DNA from: Deltaproteobacteria bacterium
GTDB lineage: Bacteria; Myxococcota_A; Polyangia; DRWM01; JAAZOP01
DNA: 64,000 nucleotides
Reading direction: 5' to 3'
Assembly: GCA_016218815.1 (NCBI GenBank)
Contig: JACRCX010000107.1
Span: forward strand, 1 to 64,000
The notes beneath the pieces are model-generated. The model ran no database searches. It was not told the DNA's origin and saw nothing but the letters and a program-made list of their open reading frames with translations. This document shows, in pieces, positions 29,327 to 38,675 of this stretch. Position numbers and translations under genes: made by a program. Within the stretch, counting starts at the first letter, position 1. The number at the start of each line of letters is the position of its first letter.

Positions 29327-30418
29327 ATGAGGAACATCGAGATCAACATCGGCATGGTCTGCAACAACCGTTGCGTGTTCTGCGTGAACTCGCAGGTCAA
29401 CGCGGCGGGCCGCCGGTGGGTCTCCAAGGAGCGGGTGGTGGCCGAGATCGACCGGGCCGCGGCCCGCGGCTACCGGGCGCTGGGGTTCCTCGGCGGCGAA
29501 ATCACGTACTACCCGCACGCCGTCGAGGTGATCCGGCTCGCGCGCGAGAAGGGTTTCGTCCGCATCTCCCTGTGCACCAACGGTCGCCGGCTGGCCCGGA
29601 AGGAGATCCTCGACGCGCTGATCGAGGCCGGCGTGACTCGTTTCGCGGTATCGATCCACAGCCACGAGGCGGACGTGGAGGACCGGATCTGCGGCCGCAA
29701 GGGGGCCTTTGGCGAGAAGCTGGCCGGGATCGACAACCTTGTCCGGGCCGCCGCAGAGGGGCACCTGCGCGACGGCGTCTCGCTCAACTCCTGCATCCAC
29801 GGCCTGAACTGGAACCGCCTGACCGAGATGGCGCGGTTCTTCCGCGCGCGGGGCATTTCCGACATGCGCTTCAACTTCCTGCGGCCCGAGCACCAGGCGG
29901 AGGGGAACCGCGAGCTGGTGCCGCGGCTGTCGGACGCGTTGCGAGAGGTGCTGCGGCTGGTCGTCGAGAACCACCGGCGCCTGCGCATGACGATCACCTT
30001 CGGCGACATTCCCGTCTGCCTCTGGCCGCCGTCGTTCCTGGCCAACGCCGCGTTCGCGCGCCGTTACATCGGCGAGTTCCGCGACCTGGACACGGACGTC
30101 TCCGAGTTCCGCGACGCGGTCGTGCCGCACCGCTTCAACTGGCGGCGCACGCGCTCCGCCACGCTCAAGGCGCGCCTCCCGGTCTGCGGCGCCTGCGGCG
30201 CGGCCGGGATCTGCGAGGGGCCCTGGACGAAGTACGTCGCGCTCCACGGCGCGGACGAGTTCCGCGCTGTCGCGCTTGCCAAGGGCGCGAAGGAGGCAAA
30301 GGGCGCCAAGGGGAGGGAAGTTCGCGCAAAGGGCGCAAAGGACCGCAAAGGACGCCAAGAGGGTGGGTCGGGGCGGGCGAGGGCGCGAGGGAACGCCGCG
30401 AGACGGAAGCCGGCATGA
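29327..30418 (+). CDS. radical SAM protein with repeat-derived C-terminus
   Basis: 363 residues. CNNRCVFC at Cys12/16/19, then FLGGEITYYP (GGE followed by IT rather than P), LCTNGRRLA, VSIHSHEADVEDRICGRKGAFGEKLAGIDNL, a stretch typical of uncharacterised TIGR-type radical SAM proteins. C-terminal CGACGAAGICEGPWTKY is an additional cysteine group. The final 45 or so residues are Lys/Ala/Arg-rich and derive from GCAAAGG-type repeats (30285-30362); the domain itself seems complete without them. TACAGT nine bases before the ATG could be a -10. Coupled to the next gene by ATGA. Confidence 0.8.
   Translation: MRNIEINIGMVCNNRCVFCVNSQVNAAGRRWVSKERVVAEIDRAAARGYRALGFLGGEITYYPHAVEVIRLAREKGFVRISLCTNGRRLARKEILDALIEAGVTRFAVSIHSHEADVEDRICGRKGAFGEKLAGIDNLVRAAAEGHLRDGVSLNSCIHGLNWNRLTEMARFFRARGISDMRFNFLRPEHQAEGNRELVPRLSDALREVLRLVVENHRRLRMTITFGDIPVCLWPPSFLANAAFARRYIGEFRDLDTDVSEFRDAVVPHRFNWRRTRSATLKARLPVCGACGAAGICEGPWTKYVALHGADEFRAVALAKGAKEAKGAKGREVRAKGAKDRKGRQEGGSGRARARGNAARRKPA
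30285..30362 (+). repeat. GCAAAGG/GCCAAGG short-unit repeat inside a coding 3' end
   Basis: Irregular repeats of AAGGGCGC, GCAAAGG and CGCCAAG encode a Lys/Gly/Ala-rich tail. This kind of AAGG-rich repeat is dispersed in many environmental genomes. It appears to have been inserted in the 3' end of the radical SAM gene and now sits next to the ATGA junction. Confidence 0.55.
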
Positions 30419-32070
30419 CGCAACGCCGCCACCCGAGCGGAAGGGTCGTCCCGGGCTCCCCCGAGCCGCGGGTTTCGGCGAGCGGACACGCGGGGCCGGG
30501 GCATCTCGCGTTCCGCGCGGTGCGCCGCCTGGCGGCGTTCGACATCGCCGACTGTCCGTGGCGCAAGCCTGGCAAGAAGCCGCTGCGCGGGCCGGACCAC
30601 GTCGTGACGATGGCCGGAGGGCCCGCGCGCCTGTGGCGGCTCGAAGGCCGCGCGCTTGCGCCCGTGTTGCTCCACGCCAAGCTCGTGCACGGCCAGGTCT
30701 GGCTGGCGGCGGGCGGGGCGAGGCCCGTGCCGCTGGCGCTCGCGGCCCCGTGCGACGCGTGTCACCGGCTGCACGAGTGCGCCGCGTGCTTCCTGCCGCT
30801 CGAACGGGCCACCGGCCGCAGCGGGCGGCAGGACTCCGATCAGCCCACGGGGGTCGTCGTGCCCGTGCGCGAGGTCTGGCTGCTCGACGACGGGGCGGCG
30901 ATGCCGCAGCGACCGCCGCCGGCCGAGCCGGTCGAGGTGCTGCGGGGGCTGCGCCGGCGCGGACTCGTGCCGTTGGGCTACTCGCTGCCTTCGGAAGGGC
31001 GCCGGAGCGGCTTCCGCGCCGAGGTCATCGCGGCGGGCGCGGCCGACAACCCGCTGGGGGCGCGCCGGCACGAGGGAATGTCGCTGCAGGTGACCGAGTC
31101 GTGCATGTGCCGCTGCCTGATGTGCAACCTCGTCGGCTACTTCAAGCGTCCGCACATGCCGCTGCGTGAGGTGCTGCGGGTGATGGAGGAGGCCGCGCTG
31201 CTGGGCGTGCGGATGCTGGACGTGTTCGGCGGCGAGGTGACGCTGCGGCGGGACATCTTCGACCTGGTGCGCCACGCGCGATGGCTGGGCATGGAGTGCA
31301 TGTTCATCACGACCGGGTACTACGTGACGCCGGCGTATGCGCGGAAGCTGCGCGCGGCGGGGGTGAACCGGATCGTGGTGTCGCTCGACGGCTCGCGGCC
31401 GGAGATCCACGACTCGATCCGCCAGCTCCCGGGGATGTTCGAGCGGGCGGTCCGGGCGCTGAGGGCGCTGGCGGCGACGAAGGGCCTCGAGGCCTTCGCG
31501 AGCACCGTGATTCTCGAACAGAACCTGCACGACCTGGTGGACCTCGTGCGCCTCAGCGGGCGCTTGGGGATCCGGTTCCACGAGTTCTTCCTGCCGATCA
31601 GCGGGCCGGTAGCTTCAACGCTGCCTCGCTGGCCGTCGCCCGGGCAGGCGCGCGAGCTGCTGGAGACAATCGCCCCGGCGCTCGAGCGTGAGGCGGCGCG
31701 GTGGGGAGTCCAGGTGGACTTCCGGCCGGAGTTCCGGTCGTGGCCGGCGCCGCGGCGCAGGGCGATCGAGCTGATTTCCTCGGGCTGCTACAACACGCAC
31801 CATGCGAGCCGGGCGGGGCGCTGCCTGGCGGCCGGCTGGAACCTCTTCGTGACGGTGACCGGCGACGTCTACCCCTGCGACATGCCCTCGCTGATCCGCA
31901 AGGGGGGCGGGCTCGGCAACCTCCACGACGCGACGCTCCTGGACATCGTCACCGGACCCGCGATGGCGCGCTTCGAGCGCGACGCGGGACGCCACGACGG
32001 CTGTCGGATGTGCGTGGGTCGGTACGAGGCGGTGTGCGAGCCGGCGGCCCCTACTGCGACCCGGGGATGA
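30415..32070 (+). CDS. radical SAM/SPASM-like protein with Cys-rich N-terminal extension
   Basis: 551 residues from an ATG overlapping the previous stop. The first 220 residues are unlike standard radical SAM domains: VTMAGGPARLWRLEGRALAPVLL, and a likely zinc- or cluster-binding CDACHRLHECAACF at Cys113/116/122/125. Radical SAM motif CMCRCLMC at Cys230/234/237; LDVFGGEVTLRRD, ITTGYYVTP, VSLDGSRPEIHDSIR. From about 460 a SPASM-like region: CYNTHHASRAGRC, VTVTGDVYPCDMPS, GCRMCVGRYEAVC. SPASM domains hold auxiliary clusters in peptide-modifying maturases, so a peptide or protein substrate is plausible. The last 20 bases overlap the convergent lipoprotein gene. Confidence 0.82.
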   Translation: MTQRRHPSGRVVPGSPEPRVSASGHAGPGHLAFRAVRRLAAFDIADCPWRKPGKKPLRGPDHVVTMAGGPARLWRLEGRALAPVLLHAKLVHGQVWLAAGGARPVPLALAAPCDACHRLHECAACFLPLERATGRSGRQDSDQPTGVVVPVREVWLLDDGAAMPQRPPPAEPVEVLRGLRRRGLVPLGYSLPSEGRRSGFRAEVIAAGAADNPLGARRHEGMSLQVTESCMCRCLMCNLVGYFKRPHMPLREVLRVMEEAALLGVRMLDVFGGEVTLRRDIFDLVRHARWLGMECMFITTGYYVTPAYARKLRAAGVNRIVVSLDGSRPEIHDSIRQLPGMFERAVRALRALAATKGLEAFASTVILEQNLHDLVDLVRLSGRLGIRFHEFFLPISGPVASTLPRWPSPGQARELLETIAPALEREAARWGVQVDFRPEFRSWPAPRRRAIELISSGCYNTHHASRAGRCLAAGWNLFVTVTGDVYPCDMPSLIRKGGGLGNLHDATLLDIVTGPAMARFERDAGRHDGCRMCVGRYEAVCEPAAPTATRG

Positions 32071-34294
32071 CGGGCGGGACCAGGAAGTAGACGGCGCGGC
32101 TGTCCAGGATCGTGATGTGGTCCCCCAGCACCTGGACCTCGGCGCGGAAGATCTGCGGCACGGGCGCGGCGGGGACGGTGTCGTTCTGCCGCGGGATGAT
32201 ATCGAAGCAGACGAACGTCCCGGGAAGGACGTCGGCGAACGAGTCGGGCCGGGTGTCGGCGTCGTCGTCGGCGACGGCGAGCCCGCCGACGCAGACGCGG
32301 GTCGCGTCGCGCGGATCGGCGACCCCGCCGACCGGGTTGGGCTCGAGCCGGTCGATGAAGATGGTGGCGTCGACGGTGTCGGCGGGGCCATCGTCGAGGT
32401 CGACGGCCCGGGTGGAGATGTCGAGCGGGACCTGACCCGCGAGCGTCTCGATGGCGGCGACGACCTGGTCGCCCAGGCCGGTGCCGGTGCCGCTGATGGT
32501 GTAGGCCAAGGGGTTGCCCGAGACGTCGACCGAGCCGGTGGCGCGGCAGGTGTCCTGGAAGCCGGCGAGGGTCGAGCCGGAGTTGACGCCGATGAACCGG
32601 GCGTGGATGGCGTTCATCGCGGCAACGGCCACGTCGAACGTCGGGTCCGGGCAGCCGGCGTAGCTTTCCGTGTAGAAGCTCTCGTCGCCGAACATCACGA
32701 TGATCGGCACGGCGCCCGGGCGGAAGCACGGGTAGCCGATGGCTGCCGGGTCGGCGCAGCTCCGCGGCAGGGCCCTGCTCGACGGCCAGGTGCCGAGCGG
32801 ACCCGCGTTATTGCCGGTGGACAGCAGCCACAGGGACGCGATGTACGGCTCGCGCGCGCCGTTGCAGGTGCCGGACATGGCGTCGAGGGCCGCCTGGGTG
32901 AGGGCCGGATCGGAGTCGACCGACTGGAGGTTGCGGATCCAGACGGGCGTGCCGCTGGTCGTGCAAGTCGCAACCACCGGGCAGAGGTCGAAGGTCCCGA
33001 CACCGAACCAGGCGTCCGGGATGACGGCATCGACGCGCGGGACGATCGTGGTGCGCAGGGTGCTGCGCAGGTTGGCCAGCTCGCCGCCCATGGAGGCGCT
33101 GCGGTCGATCATGAAGTACACGTCGGCCTGGCGCAGCTCGGTGCCGAAGACGAGGGTATCGCGCGTCGGCTCGGGCGGCGCGGCGTAGGGCTCGAGGAAC
33201 ACGAAGTCGCCGCGCGTGCGCGGCGAGTCGTCGGGGGCGAGCGGGTCGCTGCCGTACGCGACCTCGATCATGTCCGAGACCCCGTCGGCGTCGGTGTCGA
33301 CCGCGCAGCGATCGGTGCCGCCCGGAACGGCCTCGTCCGCGTCGGCGAGTCCGTCGTTGTCGGAGTCGGTGTCGCGGAAGTCGGGCAGGGGGTCGCCGTC
33401 GCAGTTCGAGGGAGGCGTGGAGAGGTCCGCATCACCGGCCTCGAGGGCGTCGGCCACGCCGTCGGCATCGGAGTCGAGGTCCAGGTAGTCGGCGACGCCG
33501 TCGCCGTCGGTGTCGAAGTCGGTCTCGTCGGCGTCGGCGATCGTGTCGGCATCGGAATCCGCGTCGAGGGTGTCGGGGGTGCCGTCGCCGTCGGAATCGA
33601 TGGGCGGCGTGGCGGGATCGGAATCGCCGGCCTCGACCGGGTCGGCGATGCCGTCGTCGTCGGCGTCCCAGTCGCGGTAGGCGGGGCGCCCGTCGAGGTC
33701 CGGATCGGCCAGACCTTCGTCGGCGTCGCGGATGCCGTCGCCGTCAGAATCGGTGTCAAGGAAGTCCGGGAGGCCGTCGCGGTCCGAGTCGGGGGGCGGG
33801 GTGAGGGGGTCGGCGTCGACCGCCTCGACGGCATCGTCCAGGCCGTCGCCGTCGGAGTCGGCGTCCTCGGCATTGGGGACGGTGTCGCCGTCCGCGTCGC
33901 TCCAGCCTTCCACGTCGTCGGGGATCGTGTCGCCGTCGCCGTCCGGTGGTCCGCTCGACCCCTCGTCGGCGGCGTCGCCCGGCGGCGCCTCGCCGGAGTC
34001 CTCCGGGGACGCCTCGCCGGCCTCGTCCGGAGCGTCCTCGGTGGGGACGTCGGCATCCGGGGAGTCGGTGGTCGATTCCGGCTCGACGTCGGCCGCGACA
34101 TCCGCGTCGGCGGTCGAATCCGGAACGTCGGCGCCGGAGTCGGTGCAGCGGTGGTCGAGGCAGATCTGTCCGGCCGGGCAGTCGCCGGCCGTCGTGCAGG
34201 CCGGATCGCCCGAGGGGGAGCCGCCGCCACAGGACAGGAGGAACACGGCCGCCGGGATCGCGAACGCCCTGCTCCACCGACCGCGACGTCTCAT
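32051..34294 (-). CDS. vWA lipoprotein with thrombospondin type-3 calcium repeats
   Basis: 747 residues. Lipoprotein signal AAVFLLSC (Cys at residue 22), a Cys-rich CTTAGDCPAGQICLDHRC module, an acidic linker, then about ten Asp-rich DSDGDGLDD/DADDDGIAD repeats (residues about 115-340), the calcium-binding thrombospondin type-3 pattern. A von Willebrand A domain follows: YFMIDRSASMGG (MIDAS DxSxS), FGVGTFD, PIIVMFGDESFY, HARFIGVNSG. Likely a large calcium-stiffened surface adhesin or sensor; ligand unknown. Similar in style to the partial gene at 1-993. Confidence 0.87.
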   Translation of the reverse strand: MRRRGRWSRAFAIPAAVFLLSCGGGSPSGDPACTTAGDCPAGQICLDHRCTDSGADVPDSTADADVAADVEPESTTDSPDADVPTEDAPDEAGEASPEDSGEAPPGDAADEGSSGPPDGDGDTIPDDVEGWSDADGDTVPNAEDADSDGDGLDDAVEAVDADPLTPPPDSDRDGLPDFLDTDSDGDGIRDADEGLADPDLDGRPAYRDWDADDDGIADPVEAGDSDPATPPIDSDGDGTPDTLDADSDADTIADADETDFDTDGDGVADYLDLDSDADGVADALEAGDADLSTPPSNCDGDPLPDFRDTDSDNDGLADADEAVPGGTDRCAVDTDADGVSDMIEVAYGSDPLAPDDSPRTRGDFVFLEPYAAPPEPTRDTLVFGTELRQADVYFMIDRSASMGGELANLRSTLRTTIVPRVDAVIPDAWFGVGTFDLCPVVATCTTSGTPVWIRNLQSVDSDPALTQAALDAMSGTCNGAREPYIASLWLLSTGNNAGPLGTWPSSRALPRSCADPAAIGYPCFRPGAVPIIVMFGDESFYTESYAGCPDPTFDVAVAAMNAIHARFIGVNSGSTLAGFQDTCRATGSVDVSGNPLAYTISGTGTGLGDQVVAAIETLAGQVPLDISTRAVDLDDGPADTVDATIFIDRLEPNPVGGVADPRDATRVCVGGLAVADDDADTRPDSFADVLPGTFVCFDIIPRQNDTVPAAPVPQIFRAEVQVLGDHITILDSRAVYFLVPPVIPGSQ

Positions 34295-34475
34295 GGTTCA
34301 CCTCCGATCGATCCGCCGAACGGCCGGCCTGCCTCCACCGAGCCTCACCGACGCCGTGGCCGCTCACGCGGCCGCGCGCCGAATCAGGATACGGGAAGAC
34401 GGGGGGACGGTCCATCCGGCCGGAGCGGTGGGGAGGCGGAGCCGGGGGCTCGCGGCGGTGGCGCGCCGCGGTTGA

Positions 34476-35219
34476 CTACGGCATCGCGGGCATGGGCTCG
34501 ACGGTGATCGCCGGGCCGGGGTCGCCGGCACAATCGTCCTCGCTCGACGACGCCGACCCTCCGCCGCCGTACGCGCCCAGCACGTCGAGCCAGAACAACC
34601 CGCCGTCGGACGTTCCCAGGACCGTCACCGTCGCGCCGGCGCCGATCACCGTGAGGGGCTCCCCGGCGATCTCGAACGGGATCAACATGTAGAACAGCGC
34701 CCGCTCGGCGTCCGTCGCCGCCCGCGGCGCGCCGTCCGAGCCGGCCCGGGCCAGCACCGCGCGGAACCGGTCGGACTTGAGCAGCGCCCCGCGATCGGCG
34801 TCGAGAAACGTCCGGCCGTCCAGCTCCACGTAACCGTCGGCCGTCGCCACGTGCATCGTCGTCGGCAGCCCGATACCGGCCAGTGCCGGGTCGTCCTGCA
34901 ACAGGGCCCAGAGCGCCGGTCCGACAACGATGGAGTCCGAAAACAGGCCGGATGCGGCGTCGATGTTCCCCGAGACGACCGCGACGACGGCCGAGGCAAC
35001 CAGCGCTTCGTCGTCGGGCGACGGGACGGCGCGGCCCGGACCGCGCTCCGCGCCGGCCTCGGGCGTGACCACCAGCGCCGTGCCGCCGGGTTGCGTCCCG
35101 GGGCCGCCGGCAGCCGGTCCCCGCGCGGCGGGGCCGCACCCGCAGGCGAGCAGTACGACCAGCGGCCACCCGCAGACCACGGCCGGTACGGCGAGCGCGC
35201 GTTGCGGAAACTCGATCAT
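34476..35219 (-). CDS. hypothetical lipoprotein
   Basis: 247 residues from an ATG at 35219 with AAGGAAGGAGG just upstream. Signal peptide ends at LLACGC (lipobox). A Gly/Pro linker to about residue 65, then a compact domain (VVSGNIDAASGLFSDSIVVGPALWALL, FYMLIPFEIAGEPLTVIGAGATVTVLGTSDGGLFWLDVLGAYGGG) I do not recognise. A TACAGT at 35272-35267 could be its -10. Lies between a vWA lipoprotein and a radical SAM gene, divergent from the latter. Confidence 0.7.
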   Translation of the reverse strand: MIEFPQRALAVPAVVCGWPLVVLLACGCGPAARGPAAGGPGTQPGGTALVVTPEAGAERGPGRAVPSPDDEALVASAVVAVVSGNIDAASGLFSDSIVVGPALWALLQDDPALAGIGLPTTMHVATADGYVELDGRTFLDADRGALLKSDRFRAVLARAGSDGAPRAATDAERALFYMLIPFEIAGEPLTVIGAGATVTVLGTSDGGLFWLDVLGAYGGGGSASSSEDDCAGDPGPAITVEPMPAMP

Positions 35220-35399
35220 GCCGCCTCCTCCTTCCTTCGCGATGACGGAACGTCCCGATGGACCGGACTGTACCACGATCCGCGCTTGCCGCGCCGCGCG
35301 ACGCGGGATATGTCTGGCGACGTCATGGGCGCCGGACGGCACGACGACGCAGGCGAATGCGCCCCTCCCCCCGGACGCGGCGCGACGGCGGGCGCGGCG

Positions 35400-37409
35400 A
35401 TGACGCTCGGCGCCGCCCTGCGGACCGTGGCGCGGATCCGGCCGCACTTCTTCAACTCGTTCTACCGCCGCGTGCGCGTGTTCCGCGAGGCCCCGCACGC
35501 GATGGGACCCGCCGCCACGGTCGACCTGACCCACGCCTGCTCGCTGCACTGCCCGTTCTGCATCGCCGCCGGCGTGCGGGACCGCTCCGCGATGCCGCTG
35601 GAGACGTTCCGCCGCGTCGCCCGCGCGCTGTCCGGCATCGACCGCCTCACGCTGCTCGGCGGCGAGCCGTTCCTGCACCCGCAAATCGCCGCCGTGTCCG
35701 GGCTCGCCTTCCGTGCCGCACGCGAGGTCGAGATCTTCACCAACGGGCTCGTGCTGGGCATGGAACCCAGGCAGGCCGGTGGCCGCATCCACGAGCGGCT
35801 CCGCGACTGCGGGGCGGAACGGCTCACCGTCGTGCTCTCCGTCGACCCCGAGCATGCGGGCCAGATGAAGCCCGGCCGGCTGGCGCGTGCCGTCGAATGT
35901 CTGCTGGAGGCCGAACGACAGCACGTCTGCCGCGCCCGCTTCAGCATCACCCACCCTGCCCTCGCCACCGGCCGCTACATCGATGCCGCGACCGTGCGCG
36001 ACGCGATCGCCGAGGTCTCCCCCGCGCTGGGCGACCTGTTCGTCGAACGCCTGACGACGGGGGAAGCGCAGGACGCCTTCTACTTCAACCCCGTCGTCTG
36101 CTCGCGGCCGGGCGAGGGACGGGGCGCTGCGCCCGCGGCCGAGCTGCTGCGGCTGGAGGACCTCGTCTTCTCCCCGGAGCTGGCGATTACCTTCGCCTCG
36201 CGCTCCGGGGCGCCCATGCGCTCCGCGCTCGCCTCGGTCTGGTCCCGCGACCCGCCCGGGGCGACGAGGCTCGGCGATGCCCTCGGCTCCGGTGCGGGCC
36301 GCGCCGCGCTGCGCCTGGCGCTGGGCCGCGGAGCGGCGGAGCTGGCCGAGCGACCTGGCGACCGCCGCGGCGGGGCCGGCGGAGCGACTCGGACGGCCTC
36401 GTCCCGGGGCCTCGACCGCCGCTGGCTCGCCGCGTGGGACCTAGCGCAGGAGGACGGCGACGGCGACGCCCAGGCGCGGCTGCTGCGGGCGCACGACGCG
36501 TTCCGTCGGATCCTGGCCTGGGACGGCGGCGCGGCGGCCAGCCGCGAACGGGCCGGACAGGCGGCCGAATTCGTCGCCGCGGGGATCGGCGAGCGCAGCC
36601 TGCGCTGGGGCGGGGACGAGGGCGGGGGCCGGCTGGACATGGCGGTCTTCCGCGAACTGGCGGCGAAGTGCACGGCGGGGGCCTGGACGGCCGGGGCGCT
36701 GGCGTCGTGGATCGGCGGCCTGTTCCGCAACGGGACGGGCGGGCCCGCGTTGCCGATCTACTCGGGCGAGCGCGAGCTGCTCGGGCGCCGCACGCCGCTG
36801 GCGCCGGGCGAGGCGCGCGGCATCTCGCGGGTGCACCTGCCGCAGGAGCCGGGTTTCGGCGCGCGGGACGAGTTGGTCGTGCGGCCGGTGCTGGTCTTCC
36901 ACCCGGACGACCGGGTCGAGCTGTCTTTCCCCGGCATCGCGGCGGCGCCCGCCGGCGCCCGCGTCTTCGAGACGTCGGCCTCGCGATCGCTCTGCCGACT
37001 GCTGGAGCTGATCGTCGTCGCCGCCGGTCCCGCGCTGGCGCGCCGGGTCGCCCGGAAGCTCGCGCCCGATCTGCGGGCGAGGATCGGCGCGGACCCGGTC
37101 GCGACCGACGTCCGCCCTGCCCTCCCCGGCGCGGGGGACCTGCTCGCCGCGTTCGAGGAGTGCTCGTTCGACCGCAACCGGCAGCTTGCGGACGAGGACA
37201 ACGCGGAGCTGATCGCAATGGTCCTGCGTCACGCCCCGGAGCGGTTCTTGCGGGCCGAGGTCGCGAGGTTCGCCGCGCGCGCCTTCTCCTGGCTGGAACG
37301 TGCGGCGTACTCCGGCCTGTCGCGCACGACGAAGGCGCTGCTCTCGGGGGTCGAGGCGCGGGGCCCGGTGGGGCGCCGGCTGGCCCGGCTGCGGGGCTCG
37401 AGCCGCTAG
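35400..37409 (+). CDS. radical SAM protein with long unknown C-terminal region
   Basis: 669 residues from the ATG at 35400; an in-frame ATG at 35310 would add 30 low-complexity residues. Motif CSLHCPFC at Cys47/51/54, LTLLGGEPFLHP, EIFTNGLVLG and VVLSVDPEHAGQM define the radical SAM domain (about 40-250). It lacks a C-terminal Cys cluster; instead about 400 residues follow with no motif I recognise, rich in Ala/Arg helices, with one more ordered part (RPVLVFHPDDRVELSFPGIA). Roughly double the usual length of the family. Substrate unknown. Confidence 0.78.
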   Translation: MTLGAALRTVARIRPHFFNSFYRRVRVFREAPHAMGPAATVDLTHACSLHCPFCIAAGVRDRSAMPLETFRRVARALSGIDRLTLLGGEPFLHPQIAAVSGLAFRAAREVEIFTNGLVLGMEPRQAGGRIHERLRDCGAERLTVVLSVDPEHAGQMKPGRLARAVECLLEAERQHVCRARFSITHPALATGRYIDAATVRDAIAEVSPALGDLFVERLTTGEAQDAFYFNPVVCSRPGEGRGAAPAAELLRLEDLVFSPELAITFASRSGAPMRSALASVWSRDPPGATRLGDALGSGAGRAALRLALGRGAAELAERPGDRRGGAGGATRTASSRGLDRRWLAAWDLAQEDGDGDAQARLLRAHDAFRRILAWDGGAAASRERAGQAAEFVAAGIGERSLRWGGDEGGGRLDMAVFRELAAKCTAGAWTAGALASWIGGLFRNGTGGPALPIYSGERELLGRRTPLAPGEARGISRVHLPQEPGFGARDELVVRPVLVFHPDDRVELSFPGIAAAPAGARVFETSASRSLCRLLELIVVAAGPALARRVARKLAPDLRARIGADPVATDVRPALPGAGDLLAAFEECSFDRNRQLADEDNAELIAMVLRHAPERFLRAEVARFAARAFSWLERAAYSGLSRTTKALLSGVEARGPVGRRLARLRGSSR

Positions 37410-37631
37410 CGCACGGCGCCGATGTGGCGGGATTCCCCTTCCGTGCAGGCGGCCTCCGAAGGGCGCGCGATCGTTGCGGTGCTCGGACCCGGCGTCCGGA
37501 CACCGCCGCTGGGGCGGGGCAAAGCGCCCCGACGGCCGGGGGAAAAGCGTCGTCATTCCCTACCGCGGTCCCTGGCACGTCACCCGCACCCGCCGACGCC
37601 GGGGGGAGAGACCGCCGGAGGCGTTGACCGG

Positions 37632-38183
37632 ATGTCGGAATCACAGAACCTGGATCGTTCTCCCGAGCCGAGCCCCGTGTCGGACCGGCTTCACCGGCGG
37701 GTGCTGGTCGTCGCGGACGAGCAGCCACTGCGCACGGTGCTCGACTCGCTGCTCGCTGCCGGCGGCCACGAGGTCCGCTCGGTGGCCTCGGCCTGCGACG
37801 CCTTGGCGGCCTTCTGGCAGGACCCGAAGGCTTTCGACGTCGTGCTCGTCGACCTCGACCCGTATCCTGACGGCGGCTTCGCGCTGGCGGAGTACCTGCT
37901 CAACTGCCGCCCCGGACTGTCCGTCGTCTTCCTCGGCGCCTCCGACGGCGACGTCGACCGGCGGTTCGCGCACGCCGGGCGGCAGCACCGGGTGCTGCGG
38001 AAACCTTTCGAGCCGGAGGATCTGATGGTTGCGGTGGAGGAGGCGGGAGCGTTGCCCGGTCGCCCCGACCGGCCGCGCGTTCCGGCGCCGGCGGCCGAAG
38101 CCCCGGTCCGACGCCGTCCGAACCTCGATTGCGCCCAGGTGCGCCGGTTGCTGCAACAGGCGGTCGTTACCGCCTGCGAATAG
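37632..38183 (+). CDS. response-regulator receiver protein
   Basis: 183 residues. One receiver domain (about 19-140): RVLVVADEQPLRTVL, phosphoacceptor Asp in VVLVDLDPYPDGG, KP motif in RVLRKPFEPEDL. The acidic pair is reduced (ADE). The C-terminal 45 residues (NLDCAQVRRLLQQAVV) contain no DNA-binding domain, so output is probably by protein contact. Followed after 9 bases by another receiver gene, with an AGGAG before its ATG. Confidence 0.8.
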   Translation: MSESQNLDRSPEPSPVSDRLHRRVLVVADEQPLRTVLDSLLAAGGHEVRSVASACDALAAFWQDPKAFDVVLVDLDPYPDGGFALAEYLLNCRPGLSVVFLGASDGDVDRRFAHAGRQHRVLRKPFEPEDLMVAVEEAGALPGRPDRPRVPAPAAEAPVRRRPNLDCAQVRRLLQQAVVTACE

Positions 38184-38192
38184 GAGTACACG

Positions 38193-38675
38193 ATGGCCTT
38201 CGAGACCGGGGCCTGCGGCCCCTCGGATCACGTCCCTCCGTCTCCCGCGGCGGCATCCGAGACGCCGGCGCGGGGGTGGGTCCTGCTGGCCGAGGACGAC
38301 GACGAGATGCGCACGCTGATGGCCGAGGCCCTGCGCGCGGGCGGGTACGGCGTGGAGGAGGCGATCAACGGCGCCGATCTGCTGGCCAAGGCCGGGCGCA
38401 CGCTGCTGGGCCAGGGACGGCAGGAGATCGGAGTTGTCGTCACCGACATCCAGATGCCCGGCTTCACGGGACTCGAGGTGCTGGCGGCGCTGCACTCGGT
38501 GGCGCCGGGGATGCCGGTGATCGTCGTCACGGCGTTCAGCAACGCCGAGAGCCGCGCGGAGGCCCAGACCTTCGGCGCGCGCAACTTCCTTGAGAAGCCC
38601 CTGGACATGGACGAGTTGCGCGCCGCGGTGGATGCGGCGATGCCGGCGTCGAACCCCGCGAGACCGCGCCCGTAG
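38193..38675 (+). CDS. single-domain response regulator
   Basis: 160 residues with TAGGAG six bases before the ATG. CheY-like receiver: VLLAEDDDEMRTL, VVVTDIQMPGFTGLEVL (phosphoacceptor Asp), VTAFS, FLEKPLDMDEL. No output domain. In one unit with the receiver upstream; its stop abuts the stop of the convergent hybrid kinase at 38676. Confidence 0.87.
   Translation: MAFETGACGPSDHVPPSPAAASETPARGWVLLAEDDDEMRTLMAEALRAGGYGVEEAINGADLLAKAGRTLLGQGRQEIGVVVTDIQMPGFTGLEVLAALHSVAPGMPVIVVTAFSNAESRAEAQTFGARNFLEKPLDMDELRAAVDAAMPASNPARPRP

Noticed and set aside
29371-30414. Long in-frame extension before the radical SAM gene at 30415
   Set aside because: It is a shadow frame of the radical SAM gene at 29327, which carries the real motif and is joined by ATGA.
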